Below the pieces are notes generated by a model. It was not told where the DNA came from, made no database searches, and saw only the letters and a list, made by a program, of their open reading frames with translations. Positions 1-11,486 of a stretch of 64,000 bases of DNA are shown piece by piece. Position 1 is the first letter of the stretch. The number at the start of each line of letters is the position of its first letter. This DNA comes from Tritrichomonas musculus (taxonomy: Eukaryota; Parabasalia; Tritrichomonadida; Tritrichomonadidae), in NCBI GenBank assembly GCA_039105265.1, contig JAPFFF010000013.1, positions 744,001-808,000 of the forward strand, given 5' to 3'. The position numbers and the translations under genes are program-made.

Positions 1-406
1 CATCATTATCATTTTTCAGTATTTCAGGTGTCATATAAAGGGGAGTCCCAATACCAGTTGACATTTCCATTTCCATTGACTTTTTCAATGGATGTGGGAA
101 TATACGACATAATGTAAATCCGGATATTTGTGGATAGTAGTTTGCGTCGAGTAAAATGTTTTCAGGTTTAATATCACGATGAATAATGCCTTTTTCATTC
201 ATGTATTTCATTGCATGGGCAATTCCAAGTAAAATAATATATTTTTTGGTTGTACTCCAGTTTTCATTAGCTAATCCATTTCGCTCTTTTTCTAATATAT
301 CTCGTAAAGTGCCATTTGGCATATATTCTAGGATAATTGTTGGTTCAAAAATATATGGATCTTCTAAAGAATGGAAGCTGATTCCATAGAATTTTAAAAT
401 TGCGGG
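1..406 (-). pseudogene. 5'-truncated kinase gene copy (TKL-like), continues off left edge
   Basis: This stretch is almost identical to 20446-20851, the middle of the kinase gene at 20120-21064; I count four base differences over 406 bases. It corresponds to residues about 72 to 206 of that protein, read on the minus strand, and stays open. Similarity stops abruptly at 406, and an in-frame TAA lies just upstream on the minus strand. The glycine loop and the nucleotide-anchoring lysine are therefore missing and no start codon exists. One difference changes the APE motif to TPE; a cluster of three changes two residues next to it in the Asp-Pro-Asp-Val segment of the parent. The 3' part lies outside the window. 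It is best read as a recent partial duplicate that is already non-functional. Confidence 0.85.
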
Positions 407-1079
407 CAGTGATTGTTATTTTGGAAATTGGAAATTTCCAAAGTATTCAAAAAATATATCAGGAAATTTCCTAAATTTCACAAAATAAAAACAAAAACAT
501 AAAATAAAAACTTTTTCAATAATTAATAACTTTTTCTATTTTCTAATAAATAATCTTCTGAAATATTGGACCATTTACTAATTCAATATGGAAATATTTT
601 TATTCAATTTGGAAATATTTTATTTTTTATGGAAATAAATGCATTCAATTTGGAAATAATAGCATTCAATCTGGATTAGGCTGGTTAATAAAAATTGAAA
701 AGCTCTATGAATTCATTCAATTTTTGAAGCAAATCTTACAAATTTAAATGGAAAACTTTTTTAAAGACCAGAATTCAATATCACTAACTTTTTTAAAGAC
801 GACGATCATTTTTATTCAATCAGATATAAATCCTTTATTTTATATAGATGAAGATATATGATTTTTGCAAAATAAAATTTTATAACAATTAAAATATTGA
901 TTTCCTTTTGCAACATTACTAGTTGAAAATGTTTCTTTACAGTTTTAACAAACTTATAAGACAAAATACTTTCTTTTATCATTGGTTAATTCGTTATTAA
1001 AAATATAATTATTAAATATGTATTTATCTTCTGCCATCACTGTTTTCATTTTAGAAAAATGGTATTCTAATATTTGTAA
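407..1079. other. AT-rich spacer, no gene seen
   Basis: No open frame of useful length is visible. The segment has several degenerate copies of a short phrase, attcaatttggaaat, between about 580 and 670, and a small palindrome around 421-442 built on ggaaatttcc. Nothing else is recognisable. Confidence 0.5.
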
Positions 1080-2714
1080 ATAACGTATTTCCAGAAATGC
1101 GCAAAAAATATACATTTTTCCAGAAATGTGTAAAAAATAAACGTTCGTTTTTTGTAAATGTTTTATTGTTTTTTAATTTTTCAAAATGCCTATTTATTTT
1201 CAATTGTTTTAATTATGATACTTAATAAAAACATGCTCATATGAAATACATTAACCATTTATTTCACTGATTGATGTTCTTTATACAGAAAAACAAGAAA
1301 TTTTTATTTTTATTTTTTTTATAATAATTTTGACAAAATTTATTATCGCTCTTACTGATAAGATTTAAAGTTGTATAATATGATTTTATGAGGTTTAACT
1401 ATTATTTATTAAAGAGTTGAGTTAGGGTCTTAAATGACGCATTGAAAAAAAAGAAAAACAAATATTACTGTTTGTTCATGAAGGATTATTAAAGTAAATC
1501 GTTTTTAAATCATTCCAACTTTTTAAACAATGTGTAAACAATTGTTTTGCTAATCAACTAGATTAAATTCTTAGAGTGTCAAGAAAAATTATGATGATCA
1601 TTTATCCGAATGATCATTTTTTCTCCATGCATTTATTAAATTCAAACATAATAATTCGATCAATAATTAGGTAATTGAATCAAATATATATTGTATTTTT
1701 TCTGAAAATAAATATAACTACGACAATTATTGATCATTTTAAAATTTTGTAATATTGTGAAAAATATATAATATCAAATTTTATATTCTAAAATATATCA
1801 CGAAAAAATAAATTTGAGAAAGGTAAAAACATTGTAACGCATCATAAATGAAGTTTTTTCTATATAAATAAAAAATTCAATAGTATTCAAAAAGTCAACT
1901 ATTAAAATCAGTAAAAATCATTATTGAACCATTACTTAAACAAAACGCCATAATTAATATTTTAATTGCATTGAGTATTATACATTTATTGCCAATAAAG
2001 GTCCTAATAAACAAATATAATTATATTTTTTTTAATTTTAAAGAATTTTTAGTCATTTTTTTGAAATTTATGCTTTTCTTGATATTCCAATTAAAAATAG
2101 CTAATAAATATTTATTTAATACTCGTTGCTGATTTAAATTATTATGCTTGAATTTAATAAATGCATGGAGAAAAAATGATCATTCGGATAAATGATCATC
2201 ATAATTTTTCTTGACACTCTAAGAATTTAATCTAGTTGATTAGCAAAACAATTGTTTACACATTGTTTAAAAAGTTGGAATGATTTAAAAACGATTTACT
2301 TTAATAATCCTTCATGAACAAACAGTAATATTTGTTTTTCTTTTTTTTCAATGCGTCATTTAAGACCCTAACTCAACTCTTTAATAAATAATAGTTAAAC
2401 CTCATTAAATCATATTATACAACTTTAAAGCTTATCAGTAAGAGCGATAATAAATTTTGTCAAAATTATTATAAAAAAAATAAAAATAAAAATTTCTTGT
2501 TTTTCTGTATAAAGAACATCAATCAGTGAAATAAATGGTTAATGTATTTCATATGAGCATGTTTTTATTAAGTATCATAATTAAAACAATTGAAAATAAA
2601 TAGGCATTTTGAAAAATTAAAAAACAATAAAACATTTACAAAAAACGAACGTTTATTTTTTACACATTTCTGGAAAAATGTATATTTTTTGCGCATTTCT
2701 GGAAATACGTTATA
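1080..2714. repeat. Large inverted repeat (two 577-bp arms around a 480-bp spacer)
   Basis: The left arm, 1080-1656, and the right arm, 2137-2714, are reverse complements with only a few mismatches over about 577 bases. Landmarks that pair are ataacgtatttccagaaatg at 1080 with its complement ending at 2714, and ccatgcatttattaaattc near 1626 with its complement near 2150. The roughly 480-bp middle has no open frame. There is no convincing target site duplication directly at the ends; tattcta occurs near both ends (1062 and 2713) but does not abut the arms symmetrically. It could be a foldback transposon derivative or an inverted duplication. Confidence 0.85.
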
Positions 2715-3776
2715 TTCTATTTTTCAATTGTAGATATTTTCTAGGCTTTTGTATCCAGTGAACAGAGTGTCCATTTTCGACTTTTTGTAAAAAGCTGTCA
2801 CTTTTTGTGGACATAAAACTGCTTTTTTATTTAGTATTTTATTCAAAGATTTGTGTTGAAGTATCCAAAAAATTTTTTATTGGATACTTTATTTTTACTT
2901 TAATAAACTCATTAATATCAGAAAAAAAGCAATAATAAATGCCTTAAACACCTACTATTCTGAATTTTTAAAAAACCTCTCAAATATGAATTATAAACTT
3001 TTCAAATTCACTGAGAATGATTTTGTCCAAGAAGATCAACATTTGAAATAAAAAATAAAATTCAATGTAAATTTGGAGCGATATAATTGGTCAAACGAAA
3101 TATTCATTCAAAATTATCAATGAAAATTGAAAGGTGTATCCAAGATTGAATTAAAGTGTCCATTTTGGCGATTTTGGATCCTCAAATTCTCTCAAAAAAT
3201 AACGAACAAAAATGAGTATCCATTGAATACTTTTTAAAACATTTCAAGAATTTAAAAATTTTATGCCTAAATATGCAATGTTTTTTTTGAATATTTTTGT
3301 AATATATTAATGAATGAAAATAGATTTTTAATTGTAGCTTAATATAAGAATTTATAAATTTCATTTCCTATTAAAATATGATTTAAATTCCTTATTTCAA
3401 TTGTTTAATCCAAATTAAATAACCTTTAAGCATCTATGACACTAAAAAATGTTTTTAAATTGAATAATGATAATAACAATTGTCAAGATTATAAAGTTAG
3501 TGAAATTAAATAAATATAAAAAAATAGTGAAGGTCGTAATCATGGCATCAATTAAATGATAAATCAAAACAATTCATACGAAATTAAAAGTGCATTTTTA
3601 TTATTTGAAAACTTATATTTTGTAACAAACAATTGTTTATTAATATATATAAGAAACATGGACTATATGTTTATAAAAAACCTCTTTTACACAAATTTTA
3701 ATGAAATATTAAGTATTAAATAATATTATAAACTTTTAACAAAAATATGGTTACTTTTTTTTCAACAAAAAATCAT
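2715..3776. other. AT-rich spacer with a degenerate foldback-element end
   Basis: No gene is visible. At 2741 the sequence ctaggcttttgtatcc closely matches the terminal repeat of the hairpin element at 53810-53940. Words such as gtatcc and gtgtcc recur down to about 3230, so a decayed member of that family probably lies here, but a matching right end could not be found. Confidence 0.4.
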
Positions 3777-3777
3777 G

Positions 3778-3920
3778 AAATTTCAAATTTCCAAATCAAT
3801 AAACACTGTTCTGATCATATTTATTAGTATTAGCCTCTTTAATTCTGACTATTTTTTCATCTTCATTAAATTTTTTTGATTGAAATTTCAAATTTCAAAT
3901 TTCCAAATCAATAAACACTG
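3778..3920. repeat. 31-bp direct repeat flanking a 81-bp segment
   Basis: The phrase ending in ccaaatcaataaacactg occurs at 3778-3808 and again at 3890-3920. The second copy is where homology to the ankyrin/DUF3447 coding region begins. The duplication therefore marks the 5' breakpoint of the truncated gene that follows. Confidence 0.75.
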
Positions 3921-5829
3921 GTGTGAACTGATTCGAAATAACGAAAGCAAAGAATTTATCACATTTACAGAACAAAGAAATTTGTCACTTGAAATTTGCA
4001 TTAAAAAATCAATTTTTGAAACAAACCAACTTTTGACATATAAAGAAAAAATCAGTCTGATTGAATATGCATCATTTTATGGATCCAATGACATTATCAA
4101 ATACATCGAAAAGAAAGGAGTTGGACTGAAATCATCGATGTGGATTTATGCTATTCACAGTTGTAATGCAGAACTGATCAAATATCTTGAAGACAATCAT
4201 GTTTCGCCCCAGAAAATAATTATGAAGCAATTCTTGAAGAATCAATTAAATGCAATCATAACGAAATTTCGAACTACATAATTGACAATTTAATGAATGA
4301 AGAAGTTCTGCAAAATGACATTGAAAACCAATATTATCACAATCTTTATCGATATGCAGTTGAATCTCATAATTATTGTTTTTCCCCAACAAACATGAAA
4401 TACCAAAACATGTTTCTTTATTTATGTGAACTTGATTATTACACACTTGTTGAACTTTATTTATCAGAAGAAACCATCGACATAAATGCTAAAATTACAC
4501 ATAAATCATTTAAATGGCATTTTAAAACCAAAATATTCATGATATTTAATTCTTACTTTTTCATAGTATTGAAAATTTGAATAATTTATGGAATTTAACA
4601 ATGACATTTCATAGGACGGCTTTAATCTATGCCTCAGAAAATGACTATAAAGAAATTGTTGAATTATTATTACAACAAGATGGTATTGATATCAACATTC
4701 AAGAAATTTTAAATTAAAAACGTTCATAATATTCAAATCTAACTTTTTTCATATAATTGATAATTTGAATGATTTATGGAATTTAATTCGAACATTTAAT
4801 TTTACCGCGTTGATGCACGCTGCATTTAGAGGCCATAAAGAAATCTTTGATGTATTAATAAGACAAGAAGGCATTGATATCAACATTCAAGACATTTTAA
4901 ATCAAAAACATTCATGATATTTAAATCAAACTTTTTTCATTTAATTGATAATACGAATGATTTATGGAATTTAACTCAAAAAATTTAATAGGACAGCGTT
5001 GATTCTTGCTGCAATGAATGTGCGTAAAGAAACTGTTGAAATATTAATAAGACAAGAAGGCATTGATATCAGCATTCAAGACATTTTAAAACAAAAACTT
5101 TCATAAAATTCAAATCCAACTTTTTTCATTTGATTGAAAATATGAATGATTTATGGAATTTAACTCAAACATTTAATAGGACGGCTTTGATTCATGCTGC
5201 AATAGAAGGCTATAAAGAAATTGTTGAATTATTAATAAGCCAAGAAGGCAATGATATCAACATGAGAGACTTTTTAAAACAAAAACATTTATAAAATTTA
5301 TATCTAATTTTTTTCATTTAATTGAAAAATTGAATGATTTATGGAATTTAACTCGAACAATTAATAAGATGGCGTTGATATATGCTGCATTTGAAGGCTA
5401 TAAAGAAATCACTGAGTTTTTATTAAGACAAGAAGGCATTAATATCAACATATATGATATTTTATATCCGAAATACTCATACAATTTTAAATCTAACATT
5501 TTCATAAGATTGGAGAATTGAATGATTTATAAAATTTAGCTCAAACATTTAATAGAACGGCTTTGATTTTGGCCGCATATCAAGGTCATAAAGAAATTGT
5601 TGAGCTATTAATAAGACAAAAAGACATTTATATTAGCAGAAAAGACCTTTTAGAACTAAAACATTCATAGAATTCAAATATAAATTTTTAATGATATTGA
5701 AAATTTGATTGTTTTATAGAATTTCAGAAATAAAATATCAATAAATCTGCCATTGACTATGCAAGAGAAAGAAATCATCAAGAGATTGTTGACCTTCTAT
5801 CAAAAATATCGGCTGAAGTAAATCAATGA
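3880..5829 (+). pseudogene. Decayed ankyrin-repeat (DUF3447-like) gene, one repeat per 188-bp unit
   Basis: The first part (about 3916-4480) encodes the trichomonad DUF3447-like segment. Its landmarks are the SIFETN, LIEYASFYGS and SMWIYAIHS stretches, which match residues 256-310 of the BspA protein at 43038 and residues 205-260 of the ankyrin protein at 47184. The family's first 150-200 residues are missing and the open frame has no ATG, so the 5' end is truncated. A frameshift near 4210 separates this frame from its continuation, which resumes as the NNYEAILEESIKCNHNEI stretch. From 4583 to 5829, ankyrin-like units of about 33 codons (TALIYA..GYKEIVELLL..EGIDIN) recur every 188-189 bp. About 90 bp of stop-containing spacer lies between them, usually ending in AG. 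The last unit ends in TGA at 5827-5829. Truncation and frameshift argue for a pseudogene, although the spacers may be true introns. Confidence 0.75.
4583..5735 (+). repeat. 188-bp tandem units: ankyrin segment plus spacer
   Basis: The landmark atttatggaattta, or a variant of it, starts at 4583, 4772, 4960, 5149, 5337, 5525 and about 5712, a spacing of 187-189 bp. Each unit carries about 99 bp encoding one ankyrin repeat and about 89 bp of non-coding spacer. The spacer length is not a multiple of three, so the ankyrin frame is restored only if spacers are removed. Most junctions into the ankyrin segment read ...AG followed by ACGGC, ACAGC or ATGGC. Confidence 0.85.
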
Positions 5830-6191
5830 TTTGTTAATATGTTAATTCAATCTATAAATATTTATAGATTAATGCTTTTTTTTGATTATTTAAACAATAC
5901 AAAATTAATTCAGCATGTTTGTAATATATAACTATTTTTTCCCAAAAAACCTCTGAAATTCAGTATTTTTTGATGTTTACATTTTATAATCATTGAACTT
6001 TTATTGAATAATAAAACAATTAGGAAAAATCTACAATCAGTTATATTTCCATCTTTCTTTACTCTCAGAAGAATAGCAAAAGACAGGTTTTTTAAAGGTA
6101 GACAGGTTTTTTAATTGACTTTATATATGGAAATACGACACTTTTTTACAATCAATAAAAAACAAATTCCACACTTTTTTATTTTTTAATG
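5830..6191. other. AT-rich spacer, no gene seen
   Basis: Nothing coding is visible. A short direct repeat of agacaggtttttta occurs twice near 6080-6115. Confidence 0.45.
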
Positions 6192-6508
6192 TATATATAA
6201 TCTATATATAATCTATATATAATCTATATATAATCTATATATAATCTATATATAATCTATATATAATCTATATATAATCTATATATAATCTATATATAAT
6301 CTATATATAATCTATATATAATCTATATATAATCTATATATAATCTATATATAATCTATATATAATCTATATATAATCTATATATAATCTATATATAATC
6401 TATATATAATCTATATATAATCTATATATAATCTATATATAATCTATATATAATCTATATATAATCTATATATAATCTATATATAATCTATATATAATCT
6501 ATATATAT
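6192..6508. repeat. 11-bp minisatellite (tatataatcta), about 29 copies
   Basis: The unit tatataatcta repeats almost without change across about 317 bp and ends in a short AT run. It directly abuts the 8-bp duplication flanking the mobile element at 6521. Confidence 0.97.
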
Positions 6509-6520
6509 AATAGAAAGAAC

Positions 6521-7514
6521 ATAGGGGGATCAACTAGACCTTCGGCGGTTATATAAATTACGGTAACTTCACCTTTTTTTGAATAGTTTATTTGAAAAAA
6601 AGTAAAACGGTACACTGAAGACAAAAAACGGAATTATCCGCACGGCAAAACTTTTTGTTTTTATAGTTCAATTGTTATTTAATATAGGGGACAAAGTTCG
6701 AATTTCAAATTTCATATTTTTTTTTTTAAATCCAACCAAATAAATACGGTAATGGCTTTTTTTTCTTTTAAACCGTTCTGTGTAAACTACGGTTTGACAA
6801 CGGAACACCATAAAAACGGCACACGGTCGAAAGGTCTAGGGATCAACCGCCAAAAAAATGTCAGAAAAATAATATTTTAATTTTTTTAAAAAATAAATAG
6901 ATAGTTTTGTTCTTCATTTCATAAGCTTTGATTTGAAATATTTTATTTTGGAATTCATCTGCACATTCACAAATGGCGGACACTTTTAATTTGTAGATAT
7001 AAATTTGACCTTTTTTAATCGTCAAAAGTTAAAATCTTCAATAGATTGGATATTTTGGGAAAAATTATTCGTAGAACATGAAAATATATCATGTACAATG
7101 TATTAAGCTAATAAAAAAGACAATAGACCAGTTATTTGAACAACAGTTAAAGTCGAATTTTTTTTTCGCATAGCATGTCATGATAACTTTCATTGCCCGC
7201 CATTTATGAATGAATTGATGAAATTAAATAAAAGCAATTTTTAAAAAATAAGGTTATATGAATCTTTATTTTTTAATATATGGATTATAATAAAACACAT
7301 TATTTATTAAAATATTTATATAGTTTTCATATGACATGTCATGACAAATAAATTAGTCCGCCATTTATGAATGTACAGTTGAAATCAGATAAAAATATTT
7401 TTTATAAAATGTATTTTTATTACACTTTAAATCCCCATATTTATTTAAAGCCAAACTCAAATTTTTCCTCTCTCATTAAAAATTTGACAATTTTTTGGCG
7501 GTTGATCCCCCTAT
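6521..7514. mobile_element. Non-autonomous element with 30-bp TIRs and 8-bp TSD, interrupted by a second element
   Basis: Once the inner insertion is removed, the left end reads atagggggatcaac joined to cgccaaaaaaatgtca. Its reverse complement is the right end at about 7485-7514, with one mismatch in about 30 bases. The flanks are a direct repeat gaaagaac at 6513-6520 and 7515-7522. An 8-bp duplication fits hAT-like or related DNA transposons. There is no transposase frame, so this is a MITE-like derivative of about 681 bp before the nested insertion. Around 7190 and 7360 it has internal related segments built on the word cgccatttatgaatg. Confidence 0.9.
6535..6838. mobile_element. 304-bp MITE nested in the 6521 element, 9-bp TSD
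   Basis: The element starts tagacctt and ends aaggtcta. It is flanked by gggatcaac at 6526-6534 and 6839-6847, and that word is single-copy within the host element's terminal repeat. A 9-bp duplication fits Mutator-like (MULE) elements, which are known in trichomonads; the family call is inference. Its interior is unusually rich in acgg words and contains no open frame. Confidence 0.88.
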
Positions 7515-7522
7515 GAAAGAAC

Positions 7523-7816
7523 TTTTTTCCAAAAAGAATGTAGAATAAAAATAGTCTCTTTTTGAACGAAGTTCAAAAAGTGGCATTTAATTATATAATG
7601 TGCTATCAAAAAGTTTTAAAAACCAAAAACAATTGTTTTTATGTGAAAAGTATGTTATAGAATCAAATTTAAGCTTAGTTAATTTGCAATTCTTTTAATT
7701 ACAATATGCACGTACTATATTCATAAAAACATTCACCAAAAGGCTGATTTTCAAATTGAGAGGTTATCCTGGAATATATAGGTGGACTCGAACTTGATCT
7801 CCTAAAAAGTCGTAAA
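7523..7816. other. AT-rich spacer, no gene seen
   Basis: No open frame, repeat or element end was recognised between the MITE at 6521 and the 42-bp repeat at 7817. Confidence 0.4.
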
Positions 7817-7985
7817 TAGGACTTAAAGTCTAAAAAGTTTATCTCAAAAAATCTTTAATTTGATTTAAAGTCTAAAAAGTTTATCTCAAAAAATCTTTAA
7901 TTTAATTTTAAGTCTAAAAAGTTTATCTCAAAAAATCATTAAATTGAATTAAAGTCTAAAATATTTCATCTAATTCGTCATTAAA
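7817..7985. repeat. 42-bp tandem repeat, about four copies
   Basis: The phrase agtctaaaaagtttatctca begins at 7827, 7869 and 7911, and a variant begins at 7953, exactly 42 bp apart. The copies diverge mainly at the last unit. Confidence 0.9.
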
Positions 7986-8040
7986 ATATTCTATTTCCTC
8001 AAAAGTTTATCTCAAAAAGTCTCTCAATTTATAACTAACT

Positions 8041-8940
8041 AGAAAAACATTTGGTGGCTCGTTGTCAACGTTAACTTCGTTATTTCAACGTCAATGATCA
8101 ACGATAAGTGTTTCGTTGAAATTGATAGTCCAAAAAAATGGCACTTTTTTATTTCTATGGTCGTTGATTTAAAATTAGATTATCATTTCTGTAACATATA
8201 TATATTTAGTATTTATATAGATATGATAATGACATTTACTAATTTTTTCAAAATATAGATGCCTGAAAAAGTTGCCGACGACAGGAAAAAGTTGCCAACG
8301 GTGGCCTTAAAAGCATTTTTTCAGCATTTAAACAATACGATATAAAAAAGAAATCATTGTTTCATTATTTGTTGCATTTTAAATTATAAAAAAATGTTTA
8401 TGTTTCATTTTTTTAAACAAATTTTGTTAAATTTTTTAAAAATTTTTATGTTAACTTTTTCTTAGCATTTCAATTGAGCATTGAATATAAGATATATATA
8501 TATCTTCATATTTTTTTAATTATTACTTTTTATTACATATTAATAATATTTAATATAATTTAAATATAATTAATTATAACTTTCATTTAAATATATCCTT
8601 AAAAAGGTCATCGTTGGCAACTATTTCCCGCCGTTGGCAACTTTTTCCCGCCACTTTAATAATACTTTATTAAATCTTACCAAATATAATTTGAATTGAT
8701 AAAGTTTTTTTCAGAAAAAGTTGCCTCTCAAAAAAAATTCAACTTTTCAATAAGCATGACGTTAACTGAATTCATTGATTCAACATTATTTCAACGTTAA
8801 CATGTCGTTATGACCAAATTGAAACGGTTATAATCAATGGCCTTAATGTCGTTGACGTTGACATTCAATTCAACGATATAACATTTTGTTCAACGGTTTT
8901 AACATCAACGTTGGCCAACCCTAATAATGATTTCCTTTAA
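8041..8940. repeat. Probable degenerate foldback element rich in caacgtt words, with inner inverted repeat
   Basis: Words containing caacgtt cluster at both ends (8070-8130 and 8755-8925) in opposite orientations, the right end reading aacgttggccaaccctaa. Inside, ggaaaaagttgccaacgg at about 8291 pairs with its complement at about 8630-8648. No open frame and no clear target duplication were found, so the boundaries are approximate. Confidence 0.5.
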
Positions 8941-9659
8941 AATATTTGATTTGAAAACAGAAATGGAAATATACAGGAAATGCTTTTTTAAAACCACTAT
9001 TTCGATTAATACCATACAAAATCTATTTATAAATAAGAAATAAATCAACTCAAAAAAATCTGTTTGGCTAACTTCATAAATTTGAATTATTTTATAATTA
9101 CAATTGAGCCAAAAATATCAAAGTTTATGGTTAATTTTGATCTGTATTACTTTTAGTCAGATATAAAATAATAATTATTCAATAATTTTTTTAAATCAAG
9201 CTTTTAAAGATCATTCATATAAATGAAATAGTTCAGTTAATTTATTTACTAGCAAAACAGCAGTTCTACTCCTAATTTTTACAAATTCCATACCAAACAT
9301 TGATAACTATACGCATCCAGAACATATTCTGTGTTAAATTTATGGAAAAGTTAAACAAATTTTCTAATAAGTAATACAAAAAAGATGATTTCCAATTATT
9401 TAAGACTAATATAATTAGTGGCCTTAGTGATAAATCAAAGTAATGTATTTTTGATCCAGGATTATATACTATTTTATTTGATACTATTTTATATATCTCA
9501 ATGAGATTGATTATTAAACCTATTTTTTTATAAATGATAGTTGCATTTAATTATCTGATTCTTTTTTAGCTCCTATTTTACTTATTTTCTTGGCATTTTT
9601 AAGATAATATTTTTTTGATAATTCCTAACTTTTATCTATAAATACCAGCATTTTTTAAT
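8941..9659. other. AT-rich spacer, no gene seen
   Basis: No open frame of length, strong repeat or element end was recognised here. Confidence 0.4.
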
Positions 9660-9667
9660 GAAAATGC

Positions 9668-10468
9668 CAGCGTTGTTTATCGATACGACTAAATACCGGT
9701 TACCGAAGAAGTATCGGTATTCGGTAAATATCGATACTTTTTTGCTCGGTATTTTTTAGTATCGATACAAAAGTGCTTCGGTATTTTTAGAGTATCAGCG
9801 GTTATTAAAAAAGTACTTTATAATACTTTTTATCAGTATCGATACGGTATTTTAATATATAAATTTTATTAATAAATAATGAATAAAAATAATAAAACAT
9901 TTGATTAATTAAATTAAAATAAATATTTTAATTATAAATATAATTACTAGCCTATAAAAAGTATATTATTGTCTTTCTTCTTCAGAAATCTCGTCATATT
10001 CATTTTCATTAAACAAGCCAAATTTTCGATATCATTATTATCATTAAAAACAATAAAATTTATATATATTATGTACTTTCTCATATTAATAGTTAATTCA
10101 ATAGTTCTGGAATGTTGTATTTATCTACAAATAGAAATTGACATAAAGATGATTAAATATACGATATTTCAGAAACCATTGATTATTCAATTATTATGAT
10201 GATTATTTGTTGTAAAATATGTAATTAAAGAGAATTAACTATATTCATTAGAACCTTATAAATTTCTTTAGTCATCTTTAAATGAATCCGATACATTTTT
10301 TTTAAAAAAATACCGACAAAAAACCTGACATTTGATATAAATTTTCCACTTTTGTATCAATACTTCGGTTTTTTATCGATAAATACCGTTACCGGCGGTT
10401 AGAACCGGTAGTATCGATATTTTACCGGAAAAATAACCGCCATCGGAGAGGATCGATACACAACCCTG
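9668..10468. mobile_element. hAT-like MITE, 801 bp, 8-bp TSD
   Basis: The left end, cagcgttgtttatcgata, matches the reverse complement of the right end, cagggttgtgtatcgatc. The flanking duplication gaaaatgc is present at 9660-9667 and 10469-10476. A CAGNGTTG terminus with an 8-bp duplication is the usual hAT signature. Sub-terminal tatcgata and accggt words recur in both orientations in the outer 150 bp of each end. The only frame inside, 76 codons at 9969, has low-complexity composition and is probably not coding. Confidence 0.9.
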
Positions 10469-10642
10469 GAAAATGCATAAAATTAGGAATATCCATTTTA
10501 TTATTTAAGAATAGAAAAGTTTTTTTTATACATTTAATTTTTATCAAATATTTCAATTAACCTTTCAAAATATTCAATCAAATTATTTAAAAACATGATT
10601 TTAACTTAGTCCAATACGTTTTTTATTACTGTATGTTAAAAA

Positions 10643-11471
10643 AGAGGGTGGTCAACCAATTATGAGTATTCAATTTATCTTTGTCTATATTGAATAAGAT
10701 CACGAATTCTTAAAATAATTAAAAATAACATTTAATTAATAAAAACAAAATTAATAAATATTTATATTTTAAATGATTCGAAATTTTTGCTGATTTTTAA
10801 AAAATGCATATTTTAAATTTTTTTATTGATCGATAAGTCATTTGTAATGTCTTAATGATAAATATCCATAATAAATTGTTTGATTTTTTTCAGGTTTTAA
10901 TTTATGAATGGTCCAAATCATTATTTATCATGTAAATTTTTTGCAAAATCTTGAGAAATTGGCAGATAGATTTCAAAAGCTATACCTATCATTTATAATA
11001 TAAATAAGGATAAATATATATTATTATTTATTTTTTAATTTACAACTACCAATTTTGTTATATTTATAATTTAAAATGTATCAATTGTAAATTTTTTATT
11101 TCTCAATTAAACTGAAAATACAACTTTTTAAATTAAAAATTTGAGCTTGAAAATTATAGATAAAACAAAATTATATCTTATTCTATTATATTTATAGAAA
11201 TAAAACCTAATAAAAACCTAAAATGTAATCATTGTAAGATAATAACTTAAATATCCATACAGATAAAATGATTTTAATTTTGAATACATATTAAAATTTT
11301 GGTTATTCAATTAGAAAAAAATACAAATATATTATTGTTATTATAGTAAATTATTAAATTTTTAGTTGCAAACATACTTAATTATGATAACAAAATATAA
11401 TATTAAAACATAATTATTTTATACTTAATAATTATGGAGTTTTATCTATTAAGTAAGGTTGCCCACCCTCT
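10643..11471. mobile_element. hAT-like MITE, 829 bp, 8-bp TSD
   Basis: The left terminus agagggtggtcaacc pairs with the right terminus ggttgcccaccctct with one mismatch. The flanks are a direct repeat gttaaaaa at 10635-10642 and 11472-11479. There is no open frame. It lies back to back with the TTAA element starting at 11487. Confidence 0.88.
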
Positions 11472-11486
11472 GTTAAAAATTAAATT

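Noticed and set aside
186-389. 67-codon plus-strand frame, repeated at 20631-20834
   Set aside because: It is the antisense shadow of the duplicated kinase domain; similarity follows the minus-strand gene.
1062-2719. tattcta at both ends of the large inverted repeat as a target duplication
   Set aside because: It does not sit symmetrically next to the arms, so I do not treat it as a duplication.
3182-3364. 60-codon minus-strand frame in an AT-rich spacer
   Set aside because: Low-complexity composition (F, K, I rich), no motif, no supporting context.
6192-6508. Regular repeat considered as a CRISPR-like array
   Set aside because: The units are contiguous with no spacers, and the genome is eukaryotic.
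9969-10199. 76-codon frame inside the hAT-like MITE
   Set aside because: Composition is AT-driven, no transposase motif, and the element is clearly non-autonomous.
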